From Thalassovita mangrovi (lineage in GTDB: Bacteria > Pseudomonadota > Alphaproteobacteria > Rhodobacterales > Rhodobacteraceae), in assembly GCF_009857745.1 (NCBI RefSeq), contig NZ_WWEN01000002.1, forward strand, positions 248,001 through 312,000: DNA of 64,000 nt, written 5' to 3'. Below the pieces are notes generated by a model. The model saw nothing but the letters and a program-made list of their open reading frames with translations. It made no database searches and had not been told where the DNA came from. A program made the position numbers and the translations under genes. Position 1 is the first letter of the stretch. Every line of letters starts with the position of its first letter. Of this stretch, positions 36,098-43,832 are shown in pieces.

Positions 36098-36139
36098 AGG
36101 AGGTTTCCTTCGTGTTGGACTGGTTTCAGGAAAAGGGGG

Positions 36140-36877
36140 TCAGGCAAGGCCCTGCAGGCGCTGAAGTTCCTGCAAGGGCGGGGTGTTTTCGATCTGCTTG
36201 GGATCGAGCAGCGGCCATTTCACACCGCTGGGGCGCTTGGCGCGGCGCTCAACGACATGGGTGCCGCCGGGGGTGAAAATCTTGTCGACCAGGATATCGG
36301 TTTCCGACGGCTGCAGCTGTTCCTCGACCAGCTGCACGTCATGCACGACAGCATGGACCGGGGTGGTTTCGTCGACAAAGCCCAGATCGGTGAACATGCC
36401 CCATTCGAGATCGAAGAACCCGTGCCCTTTGCCGAAACGCACGCCGTTCATCGACACCGCCGAGGCGCCGGTGACGAGGTAATCGAACCGCCCCAGTTTC
36501 GAGATTTCCTCCAGCGTGACCGGCTGTCCGAAATATTCCATCCCGTCGAGCCAGGACGCATAAAGCGCGGCCCCTTGCGGGATCTTGGCCGGGTCGAGAT
36601 AGAGAAACCCGCGATAGATGCCATAGGTCGACATCACGAAGGGTTTGCCCGCCTCGATCATCCGGCGGCGCAGGTCCTGCAAGCAGTTGTCCGGCGTGAT
36701 GAACGCAAAGCTGCTGCTGAGATAGGCAGGGTCGCGCACCAACTGGTCGGTGGCCACGTCGGAGCCCTCGAAATCCGGGATAACTTCGGCGAAGTTCATG
36801 TGGAACCGGGTATCCGGTCTCGCCACATCATAAAGCTTCGTCCATATTCTTTCGCGGATCAGCTTGGAGGAAGTCAT
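36140..36877 (-). CDS. 5-formyltetrahydrofolate cyclo-ligase-family protein (MTHFSD-like)
   Basis: A 245-aa protein. It begins with an R-x-RIWxxL segment and shows FAEVIPDFEGSDVA, PDNCLQDLRRRMIEAGK, LDPAKI, then GASAVSMNGVRFGKGHGFFDLE. The last block is the counterpart of the G-x-G-x-GFYD loop of 5-formyl-THF cyclo-ligases. True enzymes are ~190 aa; this longer form belongs to the MTHFS-domain proteins of unclear activity. It heads the ABC operon and diverges from rpiR across an operator-like palindrome. A role in processing the imported compound is plausible but unproven. Confidence 0.75.
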   Translation of the reverse strand: MTSSKLIRERIWTKLYDVARPDTRFHMNFAEVIPDFEGSDVATDQLVRDPAYLSSSFAFITPDNCLQDLRRRMIEAGKPFVMSTYGIYRGFLYLDPAKIPQGAALYASWLDGMEYFGQPVTLEEISKLGRFDYLVTGASAVSMNGVRFGKGHGFFDLEWGMFTDLGFVDETTPVHAVVHDVQLVEEQLQPSETDILVDKIFTPGGTHVVERRAKRPSGVKWPLLDPKQIENTPPLQELQRLQGLA

Positions 36878-36892
36878 CGTGTTGCCCTTATC

Positions 36893-36928
36893 GTTTCAGT
36901 GTTTCATAGTTGTGAAACGCGGGTTTCA
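36893..36928. promoter_or_regulatory. RpiR operator candidate (GTTTCA repeats)
   Basis: The palindrome GTTTCA-TAGTTG-TGAAAC spans 36901-36918, flanked by extra GTTTCA half-sites at 36893 and 36923. This is the 75-nt space between the divergent cyclo-ligase-like gene and the RpiR-family gene. TGAAA/TTTCA palindromes are typical of RpiR-family targets, so this regulator probably binds here and controls both directions. Confidence 0.65.
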
Positions 36929-36952
36929 TTCGTCAAGGAAAAATCGTTAAAC

Positions 36953-37801
36953 ATGGCCTCACGACTGATCCTCAGAATTCAGGAAAAATTCACGCGCCTG
37001 ACCTCCAGCGAACAAAAGATCGCGAATGTTCTGATGGAAAATCAGGGACTTGTCGAAACGCACACGGCGACGGAACTGGCTTCGCTTGCTGGCGTCTCCA
37101 AGGCGACGACTGCCCGTTTTTTCCGCAGCCTGGGCTATTCCGATTTCGAAGAAGTCCGCATTCAGGCCCGCGAGGAACGCAACAGCCGGGCGCCCTACGG
37201 CCGATTCGAGCCGCGAAAGGAAACCGCGTCGCTGGGCCGGACCCTGTCGGAACACCTGGAACTGGAGCAGCGCAACCTGTCGCGCACCTTCGAGGAAATG
37301 CGCTCCGACCTGCTGCCCGAAATCACCGCCGTTCTGCAAAGCGCCCCGCGCATCTGGTTCCTGGGGTTCGGCGATGAATACGGCATCGCGCGGTTGGGGC
37401 GGACGCTGTTCACCCGGCTGCGCCACGGGGTTCACCAGATCGAAGGCTCGGGCCAGGACTGGGCGGCGGAACTGTCGATGACCGGCCCCCGCGACGTGCT
37501 GATCCTGCTCAGTTTCGAACCGCGCCCGCGCCTTCTGCCGACGCTGCTGGCCCATGCCCGCACCACGCGGATGCGGATCATCACGATCAGCGACCACGCC
37601 TATGCGGCGCAGGCGCAGCGGTTTTCGGATTTCGTGCTGCCCTGCCATATCGCCAGCTACGGCATCCTGCCGACCCATGCGACAATGATGTCGATGCTGC
37701 GACTGCTGGCGCTGTCCTACCTCGGCCAGAACCCCGAGGCGGTCAGCCAGAGGATCGCGACGCTGGACGCCATCAATGACGAATTGGACCTGTCGGAATA
37801 A
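36953..37801 (+). CDS. RpiR (MurR)-family transcriptional regulator
   Basis: A 282-aa regulator. The N-terminal RpiR helix-turn-helix is at about 1-77 (LTSSEQKIANVLMEN, then LASLAGVSKATTARFFRSLGYSDFEEV), and a C-terminal SIS sugar-isomerase-like domain at about 115-255 (IWFLGFGDE, DVLILLSF, IITISD). It diverges from the ABC operon and most likely controls it through the GTTTCA palindrome. RpiR ligands are usually phosphosugars; here the ligand could be a metabolite of the transported compound. Confidence 0.86.
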   Translation: MASRLILRIQEKFTRLTSSEQKIANVLMENQGLVETHTATELASLAGVSKATTARFFRSLGYSDFEEVRIQAREERNSRAPYGRFEPRKETASLGRTLSEHLELEQRNLSRTFEEMRSDLLPEITAVLQSAPRIWFLGFGDEYGIARLGRTLFTRLRHGVHQIEGSGQDWAAELSMTGPRDVLILLSFEPRPRLLPTLLAHARTTRMRIITISDHAYAAQAQRFSDFVLPCHIASYGILPTHATMMSMLRLLALSYLGQNPEAVSQRIATLDAINDELDLSE

Positions 37802-37853
37802 TCGTTTCAGGCGGACGGACCGACGACCGCCATTGCCTTCACCGGTCTAGTCA

Positions 37854-37877
37854 GGCAGGGGCCCCAAGGCCCCTGCC
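37854..37877 (-). terminator. Hairpin between convergent rpiR and dctM
   Basis: A 10-bp perfect stem (GGCAGGGGCC / GGCCCCTGCC) with CCAA loop, 6 nt beyond the dctM stop. No T-tract on either strand; it may terminate or simply protect the 3' ends. Confidence 0.45.
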
Positions 37878-37882
37878 CCGCA

Positions 37883-39190
37883 TCACAATCCCGGCAGCCA
37901 CAGCGCCAGTTGCGGGAAGATCACCAGCAGGATCACCAGCAGCAGCGCGCAACCCATATAGGGGAAGGCGGCGGTGTAGATGTCGCGCATGGTGGTGCCC
38001 GGCGGGGCCACCCCCTTCATCACGAAGAGCAGCAGGCCGAAGGGCGGCGTGGTGAAGCTGATTTCCAGCGACAGCAGCATGATCAGCCCGAACCAGATCG
38101 GATCGAACCCGAGGTTGATCGCCAGCGGAAAGAACACCGGCACGGTCAGCAGCATCATGCTGATCTGTTCCATGAACATGCCCAGCAGCAGCAGCACCCC
38201 GAACATCACCATCAGCATCAGGATCGGGTCCAGGTCGAACCCGGTGGCCCAGCGGATCAGCCCGCGCGATGCCCCCGAGAAGGCCAGCAACTGGCTGAAC
38301 GTGGCCGACCCGAAGACGATCAGATAGGCCATCAGGGTCACCTTCAGCGCGCCGACGATGGATTTCTTCATCGCTTCCCAGGTCAGGCAGCGGAAGATGA
38401 TGGCGAGGATGATCACCCCCAACGCGCCGAAGGCCGCGGCCTCGGACGGGGTGACGATACCGCCGACCATCATCGCCACGATGATCACCATCACCGACAG
38501 CATCGGCACCACGTCGCGCAGCAGCAGCTTCATCTTCTCGCCGAATTCCATTGGCTCGACCTCATAGGCCGGGGCCGCGTCCGGATCGATCCGGGTCTGC
38601 AGCCAGATCAGCCCGATATAGAACCCCGCCAGGATCAGCCCGGGGATGATCCCCGCGATCAGCAGCGCACCGACATCGATCTGCGCCAACGTCGCCAGCA
38701 GCACTGCCAAGGCCGAAGGCGGGATGATGATCGCCAAGCCGCCGGTGCCCAGGATCGGACCGATCGACATGTGTTTCTTGTAGCCGCGGTTGATCATTTC
38801 GGGGACCATCAGGCTGCCCAGCAGCGCGGTCGATCCCATCGAACTGCCCGACAGGGTGGAAAACCCGGTGCCGCCCAGAACGGTGACATAGCTCAGCCGC
38901 CCCGGCAGCTTGCCCAGCAGCCGGTCGATGGCATTGAACATCCGCGCCCCAAGCCCGGTATAGAAGAACACCTCGCCCATCAGCAGAAACAGCGGGATCG
39001 GCACCAGGGCGAATTTCGTCAGCGATCCGAACCCGTTATTGAGCAGGGCCGACACGCCCCGTTCGCCGCCCATGAACACCCAGGCGCCGATGATATTGGC
39101 GGCGAGGAAGGCCAGGGCCACCGGCATGCCGATTGCCATGAGCACAAGAATAGAGCCCAGAAGAAGGGCCAGCGCTTCGTACCATTCCAT
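37883..39190 (-). CDS. dctM: TRAP transporter large permease subunit DctM (second system)
   Basis: A 435-aa IT-superfamily permease with about 12 helices. It has SSMGSTALLGSLMVPEM, LAIIIPPSALAVLLA, IVTPSEAAAFGALG and a C-terminal TTPPFGLLLFVMKGV. It is the last gene of the leftward gntR-leuC-leuD-dctP-dctQ-dctM operon and shares one base with the dctQ stop. Together with DctP it should import the substrate processed by the adjacent catabolic enzymes. Confidence 0.9.
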   Translation of the reverse strand: MEWYEALALLLGSILVLMAIGMPVALAFLAANIIGAWVFMGGERGVSALLNNGFGSLTKFALVPIPLFLLMGEVFFYTGLGARMFNAIDRLLGKLPGRLSYVTVLGGTGFSTLSGSSMGSTALLGSLMVPEMINRGYKKHMSIGPILGTGGLAIIIPPSALAVLLATLAQIDVGALLIAGIIPGLILAGFYIGLIWLQTRIDPDAAPAYEVEPMEFGEKMKLLLRDVVPMLSVMVIIVAMMVGGIVTPSEAAAFGALGVIILAIIFRCLTWEAMKKSIVGALKVTLMAYLIVFGSATFSQLLAFSGASRGLIRWATGFDLDPILMLMVMFGVLLLLGMFMEQISMMLLTVPVFFPLAINLGFDPIWFGLIMLLSLEISFTTPPFGLLLFVMKGVAPPGTTMRDIYTAAFPYMGCALLLVILLVIFPQLALWLPGL

Positions 39191-39696
39191 TATTCGTGTA
39201 TCCCCGCCTCGCCCGAATGCATCAATTCCTCGCCGAAGACGAAGCGTGCGAATTCAACCGCCATCAGCGTGAAGCTGATGGGAAAGCTGATCGTCAGTAT
39301 CCAGCGCGGGAAATAGTAAGCCCGCACGTCGTAATCGTGCCGCTCGATATTGGTCATCACCAGCTCAAGCCCTTTCCAGGCAAGGATCAGGCTGACCAGA
39401 ACGCAGCCCGCCGCCACCAGCCGGCTGACCACCACCTGCATCGCGGGCGGCAGCGCGGATGTCACCAGTTCGATGTGAACATGGCCCTTTTCCCGCACCA
39501 GCCAGGGCGCACCCAGCATGGTCATGTATAGAAGCGCGTATTCCGACGAGGTGAACAGCCAGGCGAAGGGCTGCAACCCGAGGTTCCGCATGAGCACCGA
39601 AACGACCACCGACACCATCAGCCACAGCAGCATCGCACCGGCGATGAAGGCCATGAGGTAAAGGAAGGCCGTGTAAAGACGTGAAATCTGAGCCAT
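39190..39696 (-). CDS. dctQ: TRAP transporter small membrane subunit DctQ (second system)
   Basis: A 168-aa protein with four hydrophobic helices and a conserved WLVREKGHVHIELV stretch after helix 2, typical of DctQ. It lies between dctP and dctM. A strong hairpin lies between dctP and this gene. Its C-terminus ends with a short acidic tail. Confidence 0.88.
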   Translation of the reverse strand: MAQISRLYTAFLYLMAFIAGAMLLWLMVSVVVSVLMRNLGLQPFAWLFTSSEYALLYMTMLGAPWLVREKGHVHIELVTSALPPAMQVVVSRLVAAGCVLVSLILAWKGLELVMTNIERHDYDVRAYYFPRWILTISFPISFTLMAVEFARFVFGEELMHSGEAGIHE

Positions 39697-39713
39697 GTCC
39701 CGATCCGTATAAA

Positions 39714-39739
39714 GGGCCCCCTCGACACCGAGGGGGCCC
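39714..39739 (-). other. Intercistronic hairpin dctP-dctQ (second system)
   Basis: An 11-bp perfect stem (GGGCCCCCTCG / CGAGGGGGCCC on the plus strand) with ACAC loop. On the minus strand it follows dctP by 9 nt and is trailed by TTTAT, so partial termination or 3'-end protection of dctP mRNA is likely. Confidence 0.65.
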
Positions 39740-39748
39740 GTTTCGCGA

Positions 39749-40762
39749 TTACTGGTCTTTTGCCGGATCGTAGAACTTGGCGATCAGCGTGTCGTAATTG
39801 CCGTCACCCATCGGGCTTTCGGCCATCAGGCCCTTCATCCGCGCCCAGGTCTTTTCGCGCGCAGCGGCAAGGTAGTTGGCCTTGGCTTCGCCTTCGAGGC
39901 TGACAACCTTCATGCCCGCTTCTTCCAGCTTGGCGAAGTCCTCGTCACGCTTGGCGCCCAGGGCCTCGGCGCTTTCCTTTTCGTGGGCGATGGCCACGTC
40001 CTGCAGGATCTTCTGCGATTCCGGGCTCAGGCTGTTCCACTTGTCGAGGTTCACGATCACGCCCAGGTCGGTCGAGAAGAAGCAGGGTTCGATCCGGTAG
40101 TTCAGGAATTCGTTCCACTTCAGGTCGATCAGGCCGATCTGGGTCCAGCCGGTGGCGTCCACCACGCCGCGTTCCAGCGCCGAATAGACTTCGGTGGTCG
40201 GCAGGTCGATCACCTGCGCGCCCAGGTATTCGGTGAAGAAGGCGTTATAGACGGCGTTGCCGCGCAGTTTCAGACCTTCGACCTTCAGGTTGCCCTTGTC
40301 GTCGAATTCCGGTTCGTCCCGGGTCCACAGGTTGTAGCAGACGCCACTGTCCATCCAGCCGAGGTATTTCACGCCCATCTTGGCCTGGTGAATCTGGTCG
40401 ATCAGTTCGATGCCGCCATTGGCGCGGGCATCGGCCGCGGTCAGGTTCGACGCCACCAGCGCATCCTTTTCAGGCAGCGCGCCGCCATAGAAGGACCCCG
40501 GGGTATAGACCATGTCGACGATGCCGTCGCGCACCGCGTCGGGCTGCTGGAACATGCCGATGGCTTCGGGGCCGCCGCGCACTTCGATCTGGACAACGCC
40601 CTTGCCCGCTTCGTTCACCTTGTCGACGAAGGACAGGAACGATTTGGTATAGATCAGAGTTTCGGGAAAGGCGTGCACGGCGGTGATGGTATCTTCGGCC
40701 TGAGCAGCGCCGGCGATCAGCGTGCAAGACGCAATCAGCCCGCCAAAAAACGTATGTTTCAT
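39749..40762 (-). CDS. dctP: TRAP transporter substrate-binding protein DctP (second system)
   Basis: A 337-aa periplasmic receptor with a signal peptide (1-22, ending AQA). The DctP core has KLRGNAVYNAFF with the carboxylate-binding Arg, PTTEVYSALERGVVDATGW, and a FFSTDLGVIVN region. The ATGW in place of the common GQEN suggests the branch of DctPs that binds 2-oxo or branched acids, a loose inference. It lies 102 nt after leuD in the same operon. Confidence 0.88.
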   Translation of the reverse strand: MKHTFFGGLIASCTLIAGAAQAEDTITAVHAFPETLIYTKSFLSFVDKVNEAGKGVVQIEVRGGPEAIGMFQQPDAVRDGIVDMVYTPGSFYGGALPEKDALVASNLTAADARANGGIELIDQIHQAKMGVKYLGWMDSGVCYNLWTRDEPEFDDKGNLKVEGLKLRGNAVYNAFFTEYLGAQVIDLPTTEVYSALERGVVDATGWTQIGLIDLKWNEFLNYRIEPCFFSTDLGVIVNLDKWNSLSPESQKILQDVAIAHEKESAEALGAKRDEDFAKLEEAGMKVVSLEGEAKANYLAAAREKTWARMKGLMAESPMGDGNYDTLIAKFYDPAKDQ

Positions 40763-40781
40763 TTTCGATCTCCTTTACCGG

Positions 40782-40844
40782 GGCCTGGGGCCCCGCCCTG
40801 TTGTTGAGGGATTTTTCCCCGCTTTGTCCCCGCACACCGGTGTG
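40782..40844 (-). other. Leader hairpins between leuD-like gene and dctP
   Basis: The space between leuD and dctP (40763-40864) contains a perfect 12-bp palindrome, CACACCGGTGTG, at 40833-40844, and a CGGGGCC-TGG-GGCCCCG hairpin near 40783-40799, just before the dctP ribosome site (GGAGAT). They may modulate dctP translation or be processing sites. No promoter could be defined. Confidence 0.4.
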
Positions 40845-40864
40845 GTCGGTGCCCGGGGTGGTTC

Positions 40865-41467
40865 TTATCTGGGCCAGGCCCAGCCAAATTCGGCGCGCCG
40901 CGCGTCGCGGTAGGCCGAAATCTCTTCCTGACGGTCCAGCGTGAGATCGATGTCGTCCCAGCCGTTCATCAGCTTTTTCCGCCACTTGTCGGGCAATTCG
41001 AAACCACGGCATTCGCCGCCGATGCGGACCATGGAGGTTTCAAGATTGATCGTCGCCGTCACGCAGTCGTCGCGCATCCCGGCCAGGATCTCCTCGACCT
41101 CCCGGCTGTCGAGCTTCAGCGGCAGCAATCCGTTGTTCACCGCGTTGGAGGCGAAGATGTCCCCGAAACTGGGGGCGATCACCACGCGGATGCCGAAATC
41201 GACCAGCGCATAAACGGCCGCCTCGCGGCTCGACCCGCTGCCGAAATTGCGCCGCGTGACCAGGATGGAGGCCTCGCTGTGGCGGTTCAGCGGCATGTCG
41301 GCGATCGGGTCGCCATCGCTGTCGCGGCGCATGTCGTGCAGCAGGAAGCGGCCATAGCCCTCGGAACGCGGCGTCGACATGAACCGCGCCGGGATCAGCT
41401 GATCGGTGTCGATGTTTTCCAGCGGCAGCGCGACGGCCTGACCGGTATGTTTGCTCCAGCCCGCCAT
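40865..41467 (-). CDS. leuD: LeuD-like small subunit of an aconitase-family (de)hydratase
   Basis: A 200-aa small-subunit swivel domain resembling 3-isopropylmalate dehydratase LeuD. It opens with KHTGQAVALPLENIDTDQLIPARF and has APSFGDIF and NNGLLPL. However, the highly conserved GCGSSREHAPWAL reads GSGSSREAAVYAL here: Ser77, Ala83, Val85 and Tyr86 replace Cys, His, Pro and Trp. This, plus the GntR/TRAP/lyase context, suggests a catabolic hydratase acting on another (substituted) maleate/malate-type substrate. Its ATG overlaps the leuC stop by 1 nt. The gene symbol reflects family only. Confidence 0.75.
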   Translation of the reverse strand: MAGWSKHTGQAVALPLENIDTDQLIPARFMSTPRSEGYGRFLLHDMRRDSDGDPIADMPLNRHSEASILVTRRNFGSGSSREAAVYALVDFGIRVVIAPSFGDIFASNAVNNGLLPLKLDSREVEEILAGMRDDCVTATINLETSMVRIGGECRGFELPDKWRKKLMNGWDDIDLTLDRQEEISAYRDARRAEFGWAWPR

Positions 41468-42870
41468 CAGTCGCGCCCCTCCAGCAACGGCCGCACATCG
41501 GTCAGCTTTCCGGTCACGGCGGCGGCGGCCACCATGGCCGGGCTCATCAGATGGGTGCGCGCATTGCGCCCTTGCCGGCCGCGGAAATTTCGGTTTGTCG
41601 AAGAGGCGCAGCGGTTGCCCGGCGCCACCAGATCTTCGTTCATCCCCACGCACATTGAACAACCTGAATCCACCCATTCCAAACCCGCTTCTTTGAAAAT
41701 AATATCCAGGCCTTCCTGTTCGGCCTGCTGTTTCACCAGCGACGATCCGGGCGAAACCATGCCCGGCACCTGCGCCTTGCGCCCCTTCAGCACCGCGGCG
41801 GCGAGGCGCAAATCCTCGATCCGGCCATTGGTGCAGGAACCGATAAATACCTGATCTACCGGCGTGCCCGCGATCGGGCGGCCCGGCTGCAATCCCATGT
41901 AATCCAATGCATCGCGGGCGCGCGGGGCCTTGTCGGCCGGCAGGTCGTGCGGCGCCGGAATGGTGCCGGTGATCGGCAAGGCCTCTTCCGGGCTGGTGCC
42001 CCAGGTGACGGTGGGGGCGATTTCGGACCCGTCGATGGTCACTTCGCGGTCGAAAACGGCATCCTCGTCGCTGGGCAGCGTCGCCCAATAGGCCGTAGCC
42101 CGGTCCCAATCGTCCCCTTCGGGCGCGAAGGGCCGGCCCTTGACGTATGCAAATGTGGTGGCGTCCGGCGCGATCATCCCCAATCGCCCGCCGCCTTCGA
42201 TCGACAGGTTGCACAGGGTCATCCGGCCTTCCATCGACAGCGCGCGGACCACCGGCCCGGCATATTCGATGGCGTACCCGCTGGCCCCGTCGGCGCCGAG
42301 CTTGGCGATCCAGTTCAGCGCCAGATCCTTGGCCGTCACCGCCGGGCCGAGTTTGCCCGTGACGGTGATCCGCATGGTCTTCGGACGCGCCTGCCAGATC
42401 GTTTGCGTGGCCAGCACATGCGCAACCTCGGTCGCGCCGATGCCAAAGGCCAAGGCGCCGAATGCCCCGTGAGTGGAGGTATGACTGTCGCCGCAATTGA
42501 TGGTCAGCCCCGGCAGGGTAATGCCCTGCTCGGGGCCGATGACATGGACGATCCCCTGCCGGGGGTCGTTCAGCCCGAAGATACGCAGTCCGTGAGTGGC
42601 AGCATTGCGTTCGAGCGTTGCGATCATCCGGGCCACATCCCCATGGGCCTTGGACAGATCGCGATTGCGGGTAGGGGCATAGTGATCCACCACCGCAAAA
42701 GTCAGATCCGGTTCGGCGACCGGCAGCCCCCGCGCGGCAAGCTTGGCAAAGGCGTGGTGCGACCCCTCATGCACGAGGTGACGGTCGACCCAAAGCAGCG
42801 ACGCGCCATCCTCCTCTTCGAGGATCACATGCTGCGACCAGAGCTTTTCGAACAGGGTCCGGGCCGTCAT
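41467..42870 (-). CDS. leuC: LeuC-like large subunit of an aconitase-family (de)hydratase
   Basis: A 467-aa large subunit close in length to LeuC. The [4Fe-4S] ligands are visible: Cys346 in GSCTNG, and Cys404 and Cys407 in GCSMC. NCGDSHTSTHGAFGALAFGIG and NRNFRGRQGR are the family signatures. Where biosynthetic LeuC has SCTNSRIED it has SCTNGRIED, and the following PGS region is also altered. It overlaps gntR by 4 nt and leuD by 1 nt, with no leuA/leuB nearby, so a role in leucine synthesis is doubtful. Similar enzymes hydrate maleate, citraconate or dimethylmaleate. Confidence 0.78.
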   Translation of the reverse strand: MTARTLFEKLWSQHVILEEEDGASLLWVDRHLVHEGSHHAFAKLAARGLPVAEPDLTFAVVDHYAPTRNRDLSKAHGDVARMIATLERNAATHGLRIFGLNDPRQGIVHVIGPEQGITLPGLTINCGDSHTSTHGAFGALAFGIGATEVAHVLATQTIWQARPKTMRITVTGKLGPAVTAKDLALNWIAKLGADGASGYAIEYAGPVVRALSMEGRMTLCNLSIEGGGRLGMIAPDATTFAYVKGRPFAPEGDDWDRATAYWATLPSDEDAVFDREVTIDGSEIAPTVTWGTSPEEALPITGTIPAPHDLPADKAPRARDALDYMGLQPGRPIAGTPVDQVFIGSCTNGRIEDLRLAAAVLKGRKAQVPGMVSPGSSLVKQQAEQEGLDIIFKEAGLEWVDSGCSMCVGMNEDLVAPGNRCASSTNRNFRGRQGRNARTHLMSPAMVAAAAVTGKLTDVRPLLEGRD

Positions 42871-43679
42871 ATGCCGCCCTCCCCGCCGTTCTGGCCGACG
42901 ATCACCGGCTGCCAGTGGCGGCTGTCGTCTTCGCCGACGCGGGCCATCGACATTTCCAGCCGGAACAGATCGGACCGGTAGAGCGCCGACAGGTATTCAA
43001 CGCCGCGCCCCTCGACATCGCGCACCACGCGGCGCAGCGACAGAAGCGGCGATCCGACCGACACGCCAAGCGCCTCGGCCACGTCGGGCGAGGCCAGCGC
43101 CGCCGACACCGATTGCTGCGCGTCGGCCACCTGCACGCCGGAGCGTTCCATCAGCTTGAACAGCGGCGTGGTGGCCAGGTCGGCCTCGGTATAATTGGCG
43201 GCGATTTCTTCGGGAACATAGGTGGTCAGGTGGGAAAACGGCTGCCCGTCGATCAGCCGGACCCGGACGGCGGTCTGCACCCGCACGCTCTCGGGCAGCT
43301 TCATCGCATCGACGACCCGTTGCGGCGCCTCGCCATAGGAAAAGGACAGCAGCCGCGCGGTGGTGCGCTGCCCCATGTCGACCAGCTGCGGCATCAGGGT
43401 GGCGAAATCCACGCTCATCCCGGCCGCGGTGCCGTTGCGTTCGCGCACGATGGTGCCCGACCCGGCGCGCCGTTCGATCAACCCGTCGGTGTTCAGCGCG
43501 TCCAGCGCCCGACGCACGGTGACCCGGCTGACCCCGAACTGTTCGGCCAGCCGCTGTTCGCCCGGCAAGGTGCTTCCGGGGCGATAGGTGCCGGAGGACA
43601 TTTCGTCCTTCAGCAACAGATACACCCTGCGCGCCTTGCCGCCTTCCGGCAAACTTGTCTGTCCGTTGACCAACTTCAA
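42867..43679 (-). CDS. GntR-family regulator with UTRA domain
   Basis: A 270-aa HutC-type GntR regulator. The winged helix is at about 15-80 (PGSTLPGEQRLAEQFGVSRVTVRRALDAL, with GLIERRAGSGTIV), and the UTRA ligand domain at about 100-250. It is the first gene of the leftward operon and is coupled to leuC (4-nt overlap). The 153-nt gap to the rightward operon carries a 7-bp-armed inverted repeat, which is its likely operator. Confidence 0.88.
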   Translation of the reverse strand: MKLVNGQTSLPEGGKARRVYLLLKDEMSSGTYRPGSTLPGEQRLAEQFGVSRVTVRRALDALNTDGLIERRAGSGTIVRERNGTAAGMSVDFATLMPQLVDMGQRTTARLLSFSYGEAPQRVVDAMKLPESVRVQTAVRVRLIDGQPFSHLTTYVPEEIAANYTEADLATTPLFKLMERSGVQVADAQQSVSAALASPDVAEALGVSVGSPLLSLRRVVRDVEGRGVEYLSALYRSDLFRLEMSMARVGEDDSRHWQPVIVGQNGGEGGI

Positions 43680-43790
43680 AATCCCGAAAATATGCCCCAG
43701 ATTCGACTAGAACGGTATCATCGGATTTTTCAAAAGCAACAAATCAATCCCATAACCGGCAACTTTTTTGTACTATGCACATCGCAAAAC

Positions 43791-43810
43791 CTGTATTACA
43801 AAAAATACAG
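43791..43810. promoter_or_regulatory. GntR operator candidate
   Basis: CTGTATT-ACAAAA-AATACAG is a perfect 7-bp-armed inverted repeat between the divergent gntR and tautomerase genes, 22 nt before the tautomerase ATG. A TACTAT (43771-43776) just upstream could be the -10 box of the rightward operon, which would put the repeat over the transcription start. HutC-type GntR proteins bind such AT-rich palindromes. Confidence 0.6.
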
Positions 43811-43832
43811 ATAACAAAAACAGGGGGTCCTC

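Noticed and set aside
36098-36140. A thiamine or folate riboswitch before the NMT1/THI5-like binding protein
   Set aside because: Only 42 nt separate the genes and no conserved TPP or THF riboswitch core is visible.
41467-42870. Annotating leuCD as leucine biosynthesis
   Set aside because: Operon context with gntR and TRAP genes and changed active-site loops argue against it, although the family name is kept as symbol.
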